A DNA stretch of 17,592 bases from an uncultured Cryomorphaceae bacterium (GTDB lineage Bacteria; Bacteroidota; Bacteroidia; Flavobacteriales; Schleiferiaceae). Below, in pieces: positions 8,503 through 15,993 of this stretch (position 1 is its first letter; every line of letters begins with the position of its first letter). Below the pieces are notes generated by a model, which had not been told where the DNA came from, searched no databases, and saw only the letters and a list, made by a program, of their open reading frames with translations. Location of the stretch: positions 1-17,592 of the forward strand of contig CALCFH010000378.1 in assembly GCA_937900215.1 (NCBI GenBank). Direction: 5' to 3'. The translations under genes were made by a program, and so were the position numbers.

Positions 8503-9653
8503 AAATACCTACTATCCATCTTTTGCCAGCCAAAGAAAAGGCCATTAAACGAGGACATCCTTGGGTTTTTTCAGGGGCCTTGGACAAGCACTCAGTGAAA
8601 CCCGGAGAATGGGCAGAATTATGCGATCACAACGGTAGATTTTTGGCTTTGGGCTTTGTAGAGCCCGGAAGCATAGCATTTAAAATTGCGGCGCGTGAAA
8701 TCTTTACCCCTGAAGAACTGATACGCTTTCGCATTGAAAAGGCCATCGAGTTTCGACGGAAAGCAGGGCTTTTGAACAAAAAGGAAAATGAAATTATTCG
8801 TTTGTTTTTTGCAGAAGGCGATGGACTACCCGGGTTGGTAGTAGATGCGTATGGAAAGCATTGTGTAGTTCAATTTCATAGTAGAGCAGTGTTTTTCTAC
8901 AGACATTTAATTGCCGAAATATTGGCAGACCAAGGTTTTCCAAATGTATTCTCTAAAAGTAAAGAGAGCTTGCATGACAAAGGAATAGAAGACTCATATC
9001 TCTTGGGAGGAAAGCAAGAAGATGTATTTCTAGAAAACGGATTGAAGTTTAAAGTAGATTGGGAGTTGGGTCAAAAAACCGGATTTTTCATAGACCAAAG
9101 AGAGAATCGTCGCTTGCTAGGAACAATGTCTGAAGGGAAGAAGGTTTTAAATGCTTTTTCTTATACAGGAGGCTTTTCTATTTATGCGCTTGCAGGAGGT
9201 GCCAGCGAAGTGGTTAGCCTAGATAGTTCGGCTAAAGCCATTGCCCTAGCAAATGAAAATGCCTCCATAAACGGCTTTGAGTCAAAACACAGCGGAATTA
9301 TTCAAGATGCTTTTGAGTATCTAAAAGATATGCCTACTGATTTTGATGTGGTGGTTTTAGATCCGCCTGCTTTTGCGAAGAGTCAGCGGGTTACGCACAA
9401 TGCAGTACAAGCATATAAGCGCATAAATAGTATGGCTATGGAGAAGATGACCGCTGGAAGTCAATTGCTCAGTTTCAGTTGTAGTCAGCATATCTCGAGA
9501 GAGTTGTTTACTTCAACCTTGCGCGCGGCTGCCATAGATTGCGGAAGGTCTGTACGATTGGTGCAACACCTACAACAGCCGGTAGACCATCCCTCTAACT
9601 TAGTACATCCTGAGGGAGAGTATCTAAAAGGTCTTTGGCTTCAAGTAGATTAA
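8499..9653 (+). CDS. rlmI: RlmI-like 23S rRNA (cytosine-C5) methyltransferase
   Basis: This 384-aa class I SAM-dependent methyltransferase of the RlmI family (E. coli RlmI makes m5C1962 in 23S rRNA) has an N-terminal PUA domain at about 1-80 (GHPWVFSGAL at 19-28). A linker domain follows, including RLFFAEGDGLPGLVVDAY and GQKTGFFIDQRENRR at 191-205. The Rossmann core has SAM motif I at 218-230 (NAFSYTGGFSIYA), an acidic residue D242, motif IV LDPP at 287-290, and C328 in FSCSQHIS, the probable catalytic cysteine. The start is TTG at 8499: no ATG precedes the first conserved block, and the next in-frame ATG is far inside the protein. It overlaps the previous stop by 4 bp. The asparaginase-family gene begins 34 bp downstream on the same strand. 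Confidence 0.9.
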   Translation: MKIPTIHLLPAKEKAIKRGHPWVFSGALDKHSVKPGEWAELCDHNGRFLALGFVEPGSIAFKIAAREIFTPEELIRFRIEKAIEFRRKAGLLNKKENEIIRLFFAEGDGLPGLVVDAYGKHCVVQFHSRAVFFYRHLIAEILADQGFPNVFSKSKESLHDKGIEDSYLLGGKQEDVFLENGLKFKVDWELGQKTGFFIDQRENRRLLGTMSEGKKVLNAFSYTGGFSIYALAGGASEVVSLDSSAKAIALANENASINGFESKHSGIIQDAFEYLKDMPTDFDVVVLDPPAFAKSQRVTHNAVQAYKRINSMAMEKMTAGSQLLSFSCSQHISRELFTSTLRAAAIDCGRSVRLVQHLQQPVDHPSNLVHPEGEYLKGLWLQVD

Positions 9654-9687
9654 AGAAGGGCTACCCCATCCACCTAAAAAATAGAAA

Positions 9688-10611
9688 ATGTATTCAATTG
9701 CCATACACGGCGGGGCTGGCACTCTAACCCGTAATCAAATGAGCCCCGAGAAAGAACAAGCCTATCTGAGCACACTAAAAGAGTCTGTAGATAAGGCCAC
9801 CTTGGTATTAAAGGAGGGAAAAAGTGCTTTGGATGCAGTAGAAGCAGCTGTGCGAATTTTAGAAGATTCGCCACTTTTTAATGCAGGCAAAGGTTCGGTT
9901 TTCACCCATACAGGTAAGCACGAAATGGATGCCTCTATTATGGAAGGCCAGTACAAGATGGCGGGTGCAGTGGCAGGAGTGCATGGCATTAAAAATCCGA
10001 TTTCTATGGCACGAAGAGTAATGGAAGGTACCGAGCATGTTTTGTTAAGTGGAGAAGGAGCCATGCAATTTGCTATAGATCAAAATATTGCAATGGAATC
10101 GGAAGAGTACTTTTACGATGAGCTCAGGTATAAGCAATGGCAAGCAGCCTTAAAAACAGGAAGCATGCAACTGGATCACACACCTCTTGATGAAAAGAAA
10201 TTTGGAACCGTAGGTGCTGTTGCTCTAGATCTTCACGGAAATCTTGCGGCAGCTACTTCTACGGGTGGAATGACCAACAAGCAATTTGGTAGAGTGGGGG
10301 ACACTCCAATAATAGGATCAGGAACCTATGCCAACAACGCCACTTGTGCAATCTCATGCACTGGCAGCGGGGAGTTTTTTCTGAGAGGCGTGGTGGCCTA
10401 CGATGTGAGTTGCCTTATGGAATACAAGGGATTAAGCCTTCAGTCAGCCTGCGAAAAGGTAATCCACGAGAGATTGCTCTCTATTGGTGGAGATGGTGGC
10501 CTGATCGGAGTTGATCTACAAGGAAACATCAGTATGACATTCAATACAGAAGGTATGTACCGGGCAGCAAGAAATAGCCAAGGTTTTGAGAGCTTGGCTA
10601 TTTATAAGTAG
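9688..10611 (+). CDS. iaaA: Isoaspartyl peptidase / plant-type L-asparaginase (Ntn hydrolase)
   Basis: This 307-aa precursor self-cleaves before T174 in KKFG|TVGAVALD, giving an alpha chain (1-173) and a beta chain whose N-terminal Thr is the nucleophile. The supporting motifs are AIHGGAGTL at the start, LFNAGKGSVFT at 64-73, DASIM at 81-85, ATSTGGMTNK at 189-198, GRVGDTPIIGSGTYA at 201-215, and the CTGSGE loop at 224-229. There is no signal peptide, so the enzyme is cytoplasmic. The family hydrolyses beta-aspartyl dipeptides and often asparagine. Its stop lies 3 bp from the convergent cyanophycinase stop, and cyanophycinase releases beta-Asp-Arg, a substrate of this class, so its likely role here is the last step of cyanophycin breakdown to Asp and Arg. 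That role is inferred from family chemistry plus location; plain asparaginase activity or isoaspartyl-peptide clean-up are alternatives. Confidence 0.93.
   Translation: MYSIAIHGGAGTLTRNQMSPEKEQAYLSTLKESVDKATLVLKEGKSALDAVEAAVRILEDSPLFNAGKGSVFTHTGKHEMDASIMEGQYKMAGAVAGVHGIKNPISMARRVMEGTEHVLLSGEGAMQFAIDQNIAMESEEYFYDELRYKQWQAALKTGSMQLDHTPLDEKKFGTVGAVALDLHGNLAAATSTGGMTNKQFGRVGDTPIIGSGTYANNATCAISCTGSGEFFLRGVVAYDVSCLMEYKGLSLQSACEKVIHERLLSIGGDGGLIGVDLQGNISMTFNTEGMYRAARNSQGFESLAIYK
10572..10603. terminator. Bidirectional terminator-like hairpin inside the end of iaaA
   Basis: A perfect 11-bp stem (AAATAGCCAAG at 10572-10582 with CTTGGCTATTT at 10593-10603, 10-nt loop) lies in the last codons of the asparaginase gene, 11 bp before the cyanophycinase stop on the other strand. 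Both sides end in A/T runs, but the T-tract is short (three Ts), so efficiency may be low. The converging genes have only 3 bp between their stops, leaving no room for a normal terminator. Confidence 0.4.
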
Positions 10612-10614
10612 TAG

Positions 10615-11478
10615 TTACAGATGAACGGTTAAGGGCCAAACTTTTATGGTTCTATTGTCAACCGTAAATTCATCGTTTGAAGCCAAAATATGAACGGAAA
10701 GGTGGCACATGCTCATGGGTGTGCCATCAATTAAGATTGGATGGTTGTTGTGTGTAAGTCCACTTGGATCAAAAACAATGACCATTCCCGAGCCAATTAC
10801 TTTAAACTCATTTCTATTCTTGATTATCAGACCGGTGTCTTCTGCCAATCCTACACCAATTAGCTTAGGATATTTTGCCACGGCCTCGGCCAATCTACCA
10901 AATCGGCCCCGGCGAATAAAGTGAGTATCAATGATTAGGCTAGGCATTAAACCGAGTCCCTTGCTCATACTTATGGCGCCCTTCAACATAGATTCTTGAG
11001 CACTGCCACCAATAATCATTTCTTCGCTCATAGCCATGGCACCTGCGCTTGTACCTGCAATGACAAAAGGTTCGGTCTTATATCTTTCCGCTAGTAAGGA
11101 ATGCAATTTAGTGCCTCCAATCTTCTTTGCAATTTTACTTTGGTCGCCTCCAGAGAACATAACACAATCGGCCTGCTCTATCAACGCAAGGATGTCTTTA
11201 TCGTCGCTTTGTTTTCTTTTTCTAATGTCTGCTATGGATACATTGGTAGAGCCCAATCGATCAAAAGCTTGGAGATAATGGTCTCCAACTTCTACCGGAA
11301 TACTAGATGCAGTTGGGATAACTACCACCTTTGCATTCTCTCCGCCCGCTTCTCTTACCACGTGGCTGAGTATTCCATCTTCTTCAAATTCAAGGGGATG
11401 TAGTTTGCTGTTTTCTATTCCCTTATCTTCATTTCCACCAATGGGAATTAAAGTGCCGAGAACTTTTTCATTTGACAT
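10615..11478 (-). CDS. cphB: Cyanophycinase (peptidase family S51)
   Basis: This 287-aa intracellular serine exopeptidase, with no signal peptide, should release beta-Asp-Arg dipeptides from the ends of cyanophycin. The family features are all visible: LIPIGGNEDKG at 10-20, VVVIPTASS at 51-59, FSGGDQ at 108-113, the nucleophile elbow AGTSAGA at 141-147 with S144, IIDTHFIRRGRFGRL at 182-196 with H186, and GLAEDTGL at 210-217 with E213. As I recall, the Synechocystis CphB triad is Ser132, His174 and Glu201; all three align here with the same shift of 12 residues, which strongly favours a true cyanophycinase over other S51 peptidases. It is divergent from cphA (98 bp between starts) and tail to tail with iaaA. 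Intracellular degradation of a stored polymer is more likely than use of external polymer, because the protein is not exported. Confidence 0.95.
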   Translation of the reverse strand: MSNEKVLGTLIPIGGNEDKGIENSKLHPLEFEEDGILSHVVREAGGENAKVVVIPTASSIPVEVGDHYLQAFDRLGSTNVSIADIRKRKQSDDKDILALIEQADCVMFSGGDQSKIAKKIGGTKLHSLLAERYKTEPFVIAGTSAGAMAMSEEMIIGGSAQESMLKGAISMSKGLGLMPSLIIDTHFIRRGRFGRLAEAVAKYPKLIGVGLAEDTGLIIKNRNEFKVIGSGMVIVFDPSGLTHNNHPILIDGTPMSMCHLSVHILASNDEFTVDNRTIKVWPLTVHL

Positions 11479-11576
11479 AAAGTCGTTTTTATAATGGCGC
11501 TAAAGTATCTTATCTGAAGTCTAAAAATTAATTACATTGGAATGGATTTTAAACCACCTATTATATCCCATTACAT
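11479..11576. promoter_or_regulatory. Divergent intergenic region controlling cphB and cphA
   Basis: These 98 bp separate the ATG codons of the degrading and the synthesising gene, so both promoters should be here. Read on the - strand, TACTTTAG (11500-11507) matches the Bacteroidota -7 consensus TAnnTTTG at all but one base, 21 bp from the cphB start. On the + strand, TACATTGG (11533-11540) also differs at one base and lies 36 bp before the cphA start. No good -33 box accompanies either, and I see no convincing operator palindrome. The promoter assignments are tentative. Confidence 0.4.
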
Positions 11577-14228
11577 ATGCTTATTCGCGAGATAAATGCC
11601 ATGAGAGGACCAAATTATTGGTCTATTCGCAGACATAAATTAATTGTCATGGTATTGGACTTGGAAGATCTAGAAGAAAGGCCTACCAATAGCATTGAAG
11701 GCTTCTTGGATCGTTTAACTACCCGCTTTCCGACCATGTATAGCCATAGGTGTTCTGAAGGTACAGAAGGAGGCTTTTTCTCAAGAGTGAAAGAAGGAAC
11801 ATGGATGGGACATGTAATTGAACACATTGCCTTAGAGATTCAGACCTTGGCCGGAATGGATGTGGGTTTTGGAAGAACCAGAGATTACGGCGAAAAAGGA
11901 GTGTATCATGTGGTCTTTGCTTATGCTGAAGAAAAGGTGGGAAGATTTGCAGCTCAGTCTGCTGTGAGAATAGCCGAATCGCTTATCGACGGCTCTGAAT
12001 ATGATCTAGACTCTGATATTCAGCGTATGCGTGAGTTGAGAGAAGAGAGCAGACTTGGCCCCAGCACTGGAAGCATTATCGAAGGAGCGGAAGCAAGAGG
12101 TATTCCATGGATGAGACTCAATAAGTATTCGCTTTGTCAGTTGGGCTATGGCGATAAACAAAAGCGCATTCAAGCCACAGTTTCGAGTCAAACAAGCAGC
12201 ATTGCCGTTGAGTTAGCTTGTGATAAAGAAGACACCAAATTCATACTTGAACAAGCTGAGATTCCGGTTCCAAAGGGCGAGATCATTCGCACGGAGGCTG
12301 GATTAAAAGACGCAGTGGCCTTCGTGAAGTACCCTTTAGTAGTGAAACCCGTTAGTGGCAATCACGGCAGAGGAATAACTACTAATATTACGAATTGGGA
12401 GGATGCCTTAAAAGCTTTCGAGGCTGCTAAAGCGGTGTCCCGTTCGGTTATTGTAGAGCGCTATATTACAGGCGAAGATTATAGATTATTGGTGATTGAT
12501 TACAAATTGGTTGCAGCCGCAAAGAGAACTCCTGCTGGGGTTACTGGAAATGGTAAGAGCACGCTGAAGCAACTGATAGATGAGGTGAATTCAGATCCAC
12601 GTAGAGGCTACGGGCATGAGAAGGTGCTTACTCAGATAGATGTAGATTCAATGACCGAAGGGCTTATGAAGCAACAAGGTTTAACCCTCAATTCTATTAT
12701 TGCAGAGGGTGAATGGATTAAATTAAAAGATACCGCCAATCTCAGCACAGGCGGAACAGCTGAGGATGTTACAGATGTAATCCATCCGTATAATGTATTC
12801 ATGGCCGAGCGCATTGCGCGTTTAATTGGATTGGATATTTGTGGAATAGATATCATGACTTCGGATATGCGCATTCCTCTTCCTGAAACGGGAGGGGCTG
12901 TCTTGGAAGTAAATGCTGCTCCTGGTTTTAGAATGCATCTTGCACCTACTTCAGGCCTTCCTAGAAATGTGGCTGCCAATGTGGTAGATATGCTATTTCC
13001 TTCTGGCACTGAATCTAGAATTCCAATTGTGGCCGTTACGGGAACCAATGGGAAAACCACTACCACCCGATTGATTTCGCACATTATGCGTATGAAAGGG
13101 TATAAAGTGGGATATACTACTACCGATGGCGTATACATTCAAAACCGCTTGTTGATGCAAGGAGATTGCACGGGACCAGCAAGTGCTGAATTTGTTCTGC
13201 GTGATCCGACAGTAAATTTTGCGGTTTTGGAATCGGCTAGAGGCGGATTGCTCAGAGCTGGTTTGGCTTTTTCTAGCTGCGATATAGGTATCGTTACCAA
13301 TGTTGCGCCAGATCATCTTGGATTGAAGGGTATTCATACCATAGATCAATTGGCCAAAGTGAAAGGCGTAATTCCAGAAACCGTTCGGCCAGGTGGATAT
13401 GCTATTTTAAATGCGGATGACGATCATGTTTACGCTATGCGTAAAAGTGTTGCAGCCAATGTCGCCCTCTTTTCTATGGATGAACACAATCCAAGAATAA
13501 AGGCTATAGCCAAGGTAGGTGGATTGTCTGCTCTTTATGAGGATGGATACATTACCATTTGCAAGGGCGAATGGAAAATGCGCATTACTAAGGCGAGCAG
13601 TGTGCCACTAACGTTTGGCGGAAAGGCCGCATTCATGATTCAAAACGTCCTGCCTGCTGCTCTTACTGCCTATATTCAAGGATTGGGAATAGAAGATATT
13701 AAGGTCGCTTTAGAGTCCTTTATTCCATCACCTGCTCAGACACCTGGAAGACTCAATTTATTTGAGTTTAAAGATTTCACAGTTCTTCTAGACTATGCAC
13801 ACAATGCAGCAGGCTTAAAGGCTTTGAAAAATATGTTGGAAAAGATGGATGGCCATCCTAAGATTGGAATTATTGCTGGAATTGGAGATAGGCGAGAAGA
13901 AGACAATAATGAAATTGGAAGAATTGCAGCCGAAATGTTCGATGAAATTATCATACGGCAGGATAAAAATCTGCGGGGTAGATCTGAAAAGGAAATTATA
14001 GATATGCTGCTTGCTGGTGTGCATTCGGTAGATGTGAATAAGAAGGTTCGAGTAATTCAATCTGAAAAAGAAGCCATTTCCGAAGCAATTACCAATGCAA
14101 CCAAAGGAAGTTTAATAACCATTTGCAGCGATGTTATTCCAGATGCCTTAGCTCAGGTAACCAGTTATAAAGAAGAAGAATCTAAGCGCCTTTATGAGTT
14201 TGGAAGGAAGGATATTCCGAACCTTTAG
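11577..14228 (+). CDS. cphA: Cyanophycin synthetase (CphA1 type)
   Basis: This 883-aa enzyme builds multi-L-arginyl-poly-L-aspartate, using ATP to add Asp to the backbone and then Arg to its side chain. Residues 1-160 form the N domain, beginning with the family sequence RGPNYWSIRRHKLIV; H79, E82 and H83 form an HxxEH motif like the metallopeptidase-like site reported in CphA1 N domains. The ATP-grasp (G) domain spans about 165-475, with the glycine loop KPVSGNHGRG at 257-266 and metal-binding EVN at 444-446. The Mur-ligase-like (M) domain runs from about 482 to the end: P-loop GTNGKTTTT at 489-497, ESARGG at 552-557, NVAPDHLG at 575-582, DYAHN at 739-743 and DRREEDN at 771-777. Length and order match cyanobacterial CphA1 (about 870-900 aa), and no motif is missing. 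The ATG at 11577 gives the normal short lead before RGPNYW. It is divergent from cphB and followed by a strong hairpin. Confidence 0.97.
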   Translation: MLIREINAMRGPNYWSIRRHKLIVMVLDLEDLEERPTNSIEGFLDRLTTRFPTMYSHRCSEGTEGGFFSRVKEGTWMGHVIEHIALEIQTLAGMDVGFGRTRDYGEKGVYHVVFAYAEEKVGRFAAQSAVRIAESLIDGSEYDLDSDIQRMRELREESRLGPSTGSIIEGAEARGIPWMRLNKYSLCQLGYGDKQKRIQATVSSQTSSIAVELACDKEDTKFILEQAEIPVPKGEIIRTEAGLKDAVAFVKYPLVVKPVSGNHGRGITTNITNWEDALKAFEAAKAVSRSVIVERYITGEDYRLLVIDYKLVAAAKRTPAGVTGNGKSTLKQLIDEVNSDPRRGYGHEKVLTQIDVDSMTEGLMKQQGLTLNSIIAEGEWIKLKDTANLSTGGTAEDVTDVIHPYNVFMAERIARLIGLDICGIDIMTSDMRIPLPETGGAVLEVNAAPGFRMHLAPTSGLPRNVAANVVDMLFPSGTESRIPIVAVTGTNGKTTTTRLISHIMRMKGYKVGYTTTDGVYIQNRLLMQGDCTGPASAEFVLRDPTVNFAVLESARGGLLRAGLAFSSCDIGIVTNVAPDHLGLKGIHTIDQLAKVKGVIPETVRPGGYAILNADDDHVYAMRKSVAANVALFSMDEHNPRIKAIAKVGGLSALYEDGYITICKGEWKMRITKASSVPLTFGGKAAFMIQNVLPAALTAYIQGLGIEDIKVALESFIPSPAQTPGRLNLFEFKDFTVLLDYAHNAAGLKALKNMLEKMDGHPKIGIIAGIGDRREEDNNEIGRIAAEMFDEIIIRQDKNLRGRSEKEIIDMLLAGVHSVDVNKKVRVIQSEKEAISEAITNATKGSLITICSDVIPDALAQVTSYKEEESKRLYEFGRKDIPNL

Positions 14229-14836
14229 TGGAGTAGTTAACTTCCATTATGACACAATAAATGGGAATCACCCGATGGATGCTCTGCTTGTTTGAATGTT
14301 TAACTCTTCATCTTGCTTTACAAGAGTCAAATTGTTTACTGTTTAGAGCGCATTAAAAGCCCAGCACCAAAAGTCTCTCCGCTTAAGCGGAGAGACTTTT
14401 GGTGCTTTTGTTTCCTTATTTTGGGCTTAGATTGGCATGTCAGCGTCGAACGAAAGATGTAAATAGTTTTGTTCGAAAAGTGTCAAAAGACGATTTCAAT
14501 TGATATGAGCTCGTATGGGACTATTTCTTTGCTTTGCCAAGAACCGAAAGAAATATTGATTTTTATTCACAATAACACTGTACTGGAATTTGAGTGATGA
14601 GCTGTGTTTTTAAACCATAGCTGCTGTATTTCTCGCTGTTTTGCATTCTCCGTTAGACTTAGCCGGAATGATAATCAAGGCGCATTCTAATCCTATTTAA
14701 AATACTCAAATTGGCAAGTGCGCACTTGTTGTCTATCTACTCGAGCTCCTAAATTCCAGTCTATTGGTACCCCGTTTTCACTTTTTCGCTGTAAGAGATT
14801 CGGATTTTAGGAATGTTAATTAAAGAGAGTACACAT
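14229..14836. other. Gene-free region downstream of cphA
   Basis: I find no convincing gene in these roughly 600 bp. They contain the 44-bp terminator palindrome (14363-14406), a separate 14-bp perfect palindrome (CAAGTGCGCACTTG, 14715-14728) and only very short open frames: 30 aa at 14505-14597 on the + strand, and about 37 aa ending at 14693 on the - strand. The T-rich, stop-rich composition fits non-coding or decayed sequence between two transcription units that converge here. Confidence 0.6.
14363..14410. terminator. Strong terminator: 44-bp perfect palindrome after cphA
   Basis: Positions 14363-14382 pair perfectly with 14387-14406 (20 bp) around a TTAA loop, so the whole 44 bp is one uninterrupted palindrome. 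TTTTGTTT follows on the + strand and, read on the - strand, CTTTTAAT follows after GGG. It can therefore stop transcripts from both sides. It sits 134 bp after the cphA stop. An outer AAGCCC/GGGCTT pair (14357-14362 with 14423-14428) could extend the structure. Confidence 0.75.
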
Positions 14837-14868
14837 AAAAAAACTCCCTACCGTTAGGGTAGGGAGTT
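14837..14868 (-). terminator. Intrinsic terminator of the repeat-protein gene
   Basis: An 11-bp perfect stem (14842-14852 with 14858-14868, loop GTTAG) is followed on the - strand by a run of seven Ts (14837-14843, overlapping the stem end). It lies 54 bp after the stop of the - strand gene ending at 14923, as expected for a rho-independent terminator. Confidence 0.88.
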
Positions 14869-14922
14869 CTTAATTTATTCGGTCATTCAGTAAAAAAGTA
14901 CTGAGGACGATTCATCAAAAAA

Positions 14923-15834
14923 TTAATCTTGAGTACAACGCACTGAACCAGCGATAGCTCTAGCGATAGAGTTCACACTCGATCCACCAGCGTTGAAGTA
15001 AAGTCCGTTTGCATTAGTACCGCTGATAGTGCTACTCCAGTAGCTACCAACAATACCTACGTTGTTGATGGTTCCACTTCCAAATCCGCGACGACCAGCA
15101 GCTGGGAGTTTTAATGGAGATCCAAAAGCGCCAGCAGCAGCATTCATACTCCAACTCAAACGCTCATTGTCTAACTCGGTATCGGTAGGCAATCTAAATC
15201 CGGTTGGACAAGGATTGTTGGTACCGTTTACACCTTGCCATAGATTTACGTTTTCAGGACTGCGCCAGTTGTTAGGAGCTCCGCCTGTAAGGATGAAAAA
15301 AGCATGGCCTGGTTGATCAGAAGCGCTCAAAACGTTCAATGTATCTGAATTTCTGCACTGATGTCCGTCAGCTGCTCTTCCCCACTGGAATAAGTCGCCA
15401 TACGAATCCATATCCGTACTGCTAGAAGCAACTTGAGAAGCACCTAGGTTACGATCCATCCAAGTTCTTCCAGTTGTTGGATTGGTAACTGCAACCACAT
15501 CAGCCGCGCCAGAAGCACAGAACACTGAGCTAGAAGGATATGGATCAGATACAGTAAGATCTAGGTCGCAAGACTGTCCGCCAATGTTCAAAGCGAAGCT
15601 AGCAGTACCTACACTTGAAGGTGTTCCTGAAATCATATAAGTTAAAGAACCGCTACCATTCGCAAAAGAGCCTGCACTTAAAGTAGCTGTTAAACCAGTA
15701 ACACCTGTTGAATTAACTGTTTGACCATTGTGTGATCCTCCAATTCCACCTGTATAAGGAACATCGCTGCTTACTCCATTCGCAACATAACCAGAAGTTA
15801 ATGTGCCATTATTCACAGAGCTACCACAATCAAT
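14923..15834 (-). repeat. Tandem module 2 (912 bp) of the repeat protein
   Basis: This second copy directly follows module 1, from IDCGSS through AGSVRCTQD and the stop codon. It has the glycine codon GGA (plus-strand TCC, at 15073-15075) where module 1 has TGA. The strongest protein conservation between copies lies in the Fibrobacter-type half (QWGRAADGHQCR to SVRC); the beta-rich half differs more. Confidence 0.85.
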
Positions 15835-15993
15835 CGACTCAATCTCGTGCTTTAAACAACGAACCGAACCAGCAATGGCTCTAGCGATAGAGTTTACGCT
15901 TGATCCACCTGCATTAAAATAAAGTCCGTTGGCATTGGTACCGTTTATTGTGCTACTCCAATAGCTTCCAACTATACCCACGTTGTTTATAGT
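14923..15993 (-). pseudogene. C-terminal half of the interrupted repeat protein, in frame after an internal TGA
   Basis: This frame continues directly, without shift, from the TGA at 15994-15996 and remains open for 356 codons to TAA at 14923-14925. A GTG at 15979-15981 could in principle start a separate 352-aa protein, but it lies in the middle of a conserved block (NNVGIVGSYWSS) and such a protein would lack a signal peptide. The first 53 residues complete module 1. The rest is module 2: a beta-rich segment (GTLTSGYVANGVSS, then GGQSCDLDLTV) and a Fibrobacter-succinogenes-major-paralogue-type domain (RTWMDRNLGASQVASSSTD, DLFQWGRAADGHQCR, RLPTDTELDNER, GSYWSST). It ends in SVRCTQD with no T9SS sorting tail. 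No ligand or activity can be assigned. Whether it is made at all depends on the stop: nonsense mutation, read-through or sequence error. Confidence 0.7.

Noticed and set aside
8056..9653. Restriction-modification system (HsdR-like protein plus methyltransferase)
   Set aside because: The methyltransferase has a PUA domain and the RlmI motif set, so it acts on rRNA, and the HsdR-like protein lacks the helicase part; no specificity subunit is present.
11036..11403. Plus-strand frames of 80 and 100 aa opposite cphB
   Set aside because: They are antisense to a confident cyanophycinase whose catalytic residues are all in the other frame.
12632..13349. Long antisense open frames of 168 and 118 aa opposite cphA
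   Set aside because: They lie wholly inside the well-conserved cphA gene, overlap each other, and show no family features; they are shadows of its codon use.
14505..14597. 30-aa frame on the + strand after cphA
   Set aside because: Too short, no recognisable features, no ribosome-binding or promoter context; consistent with chance.
14693..14805. Minus-strand frame of about 37 aa containing GVPIDWNLGARVDRQQ
   Set aside because: The composition looks somewhat protein-like and it could be a gene remnant, but it has no start codon and I recognise no family, so it cannot be supported as a feature.
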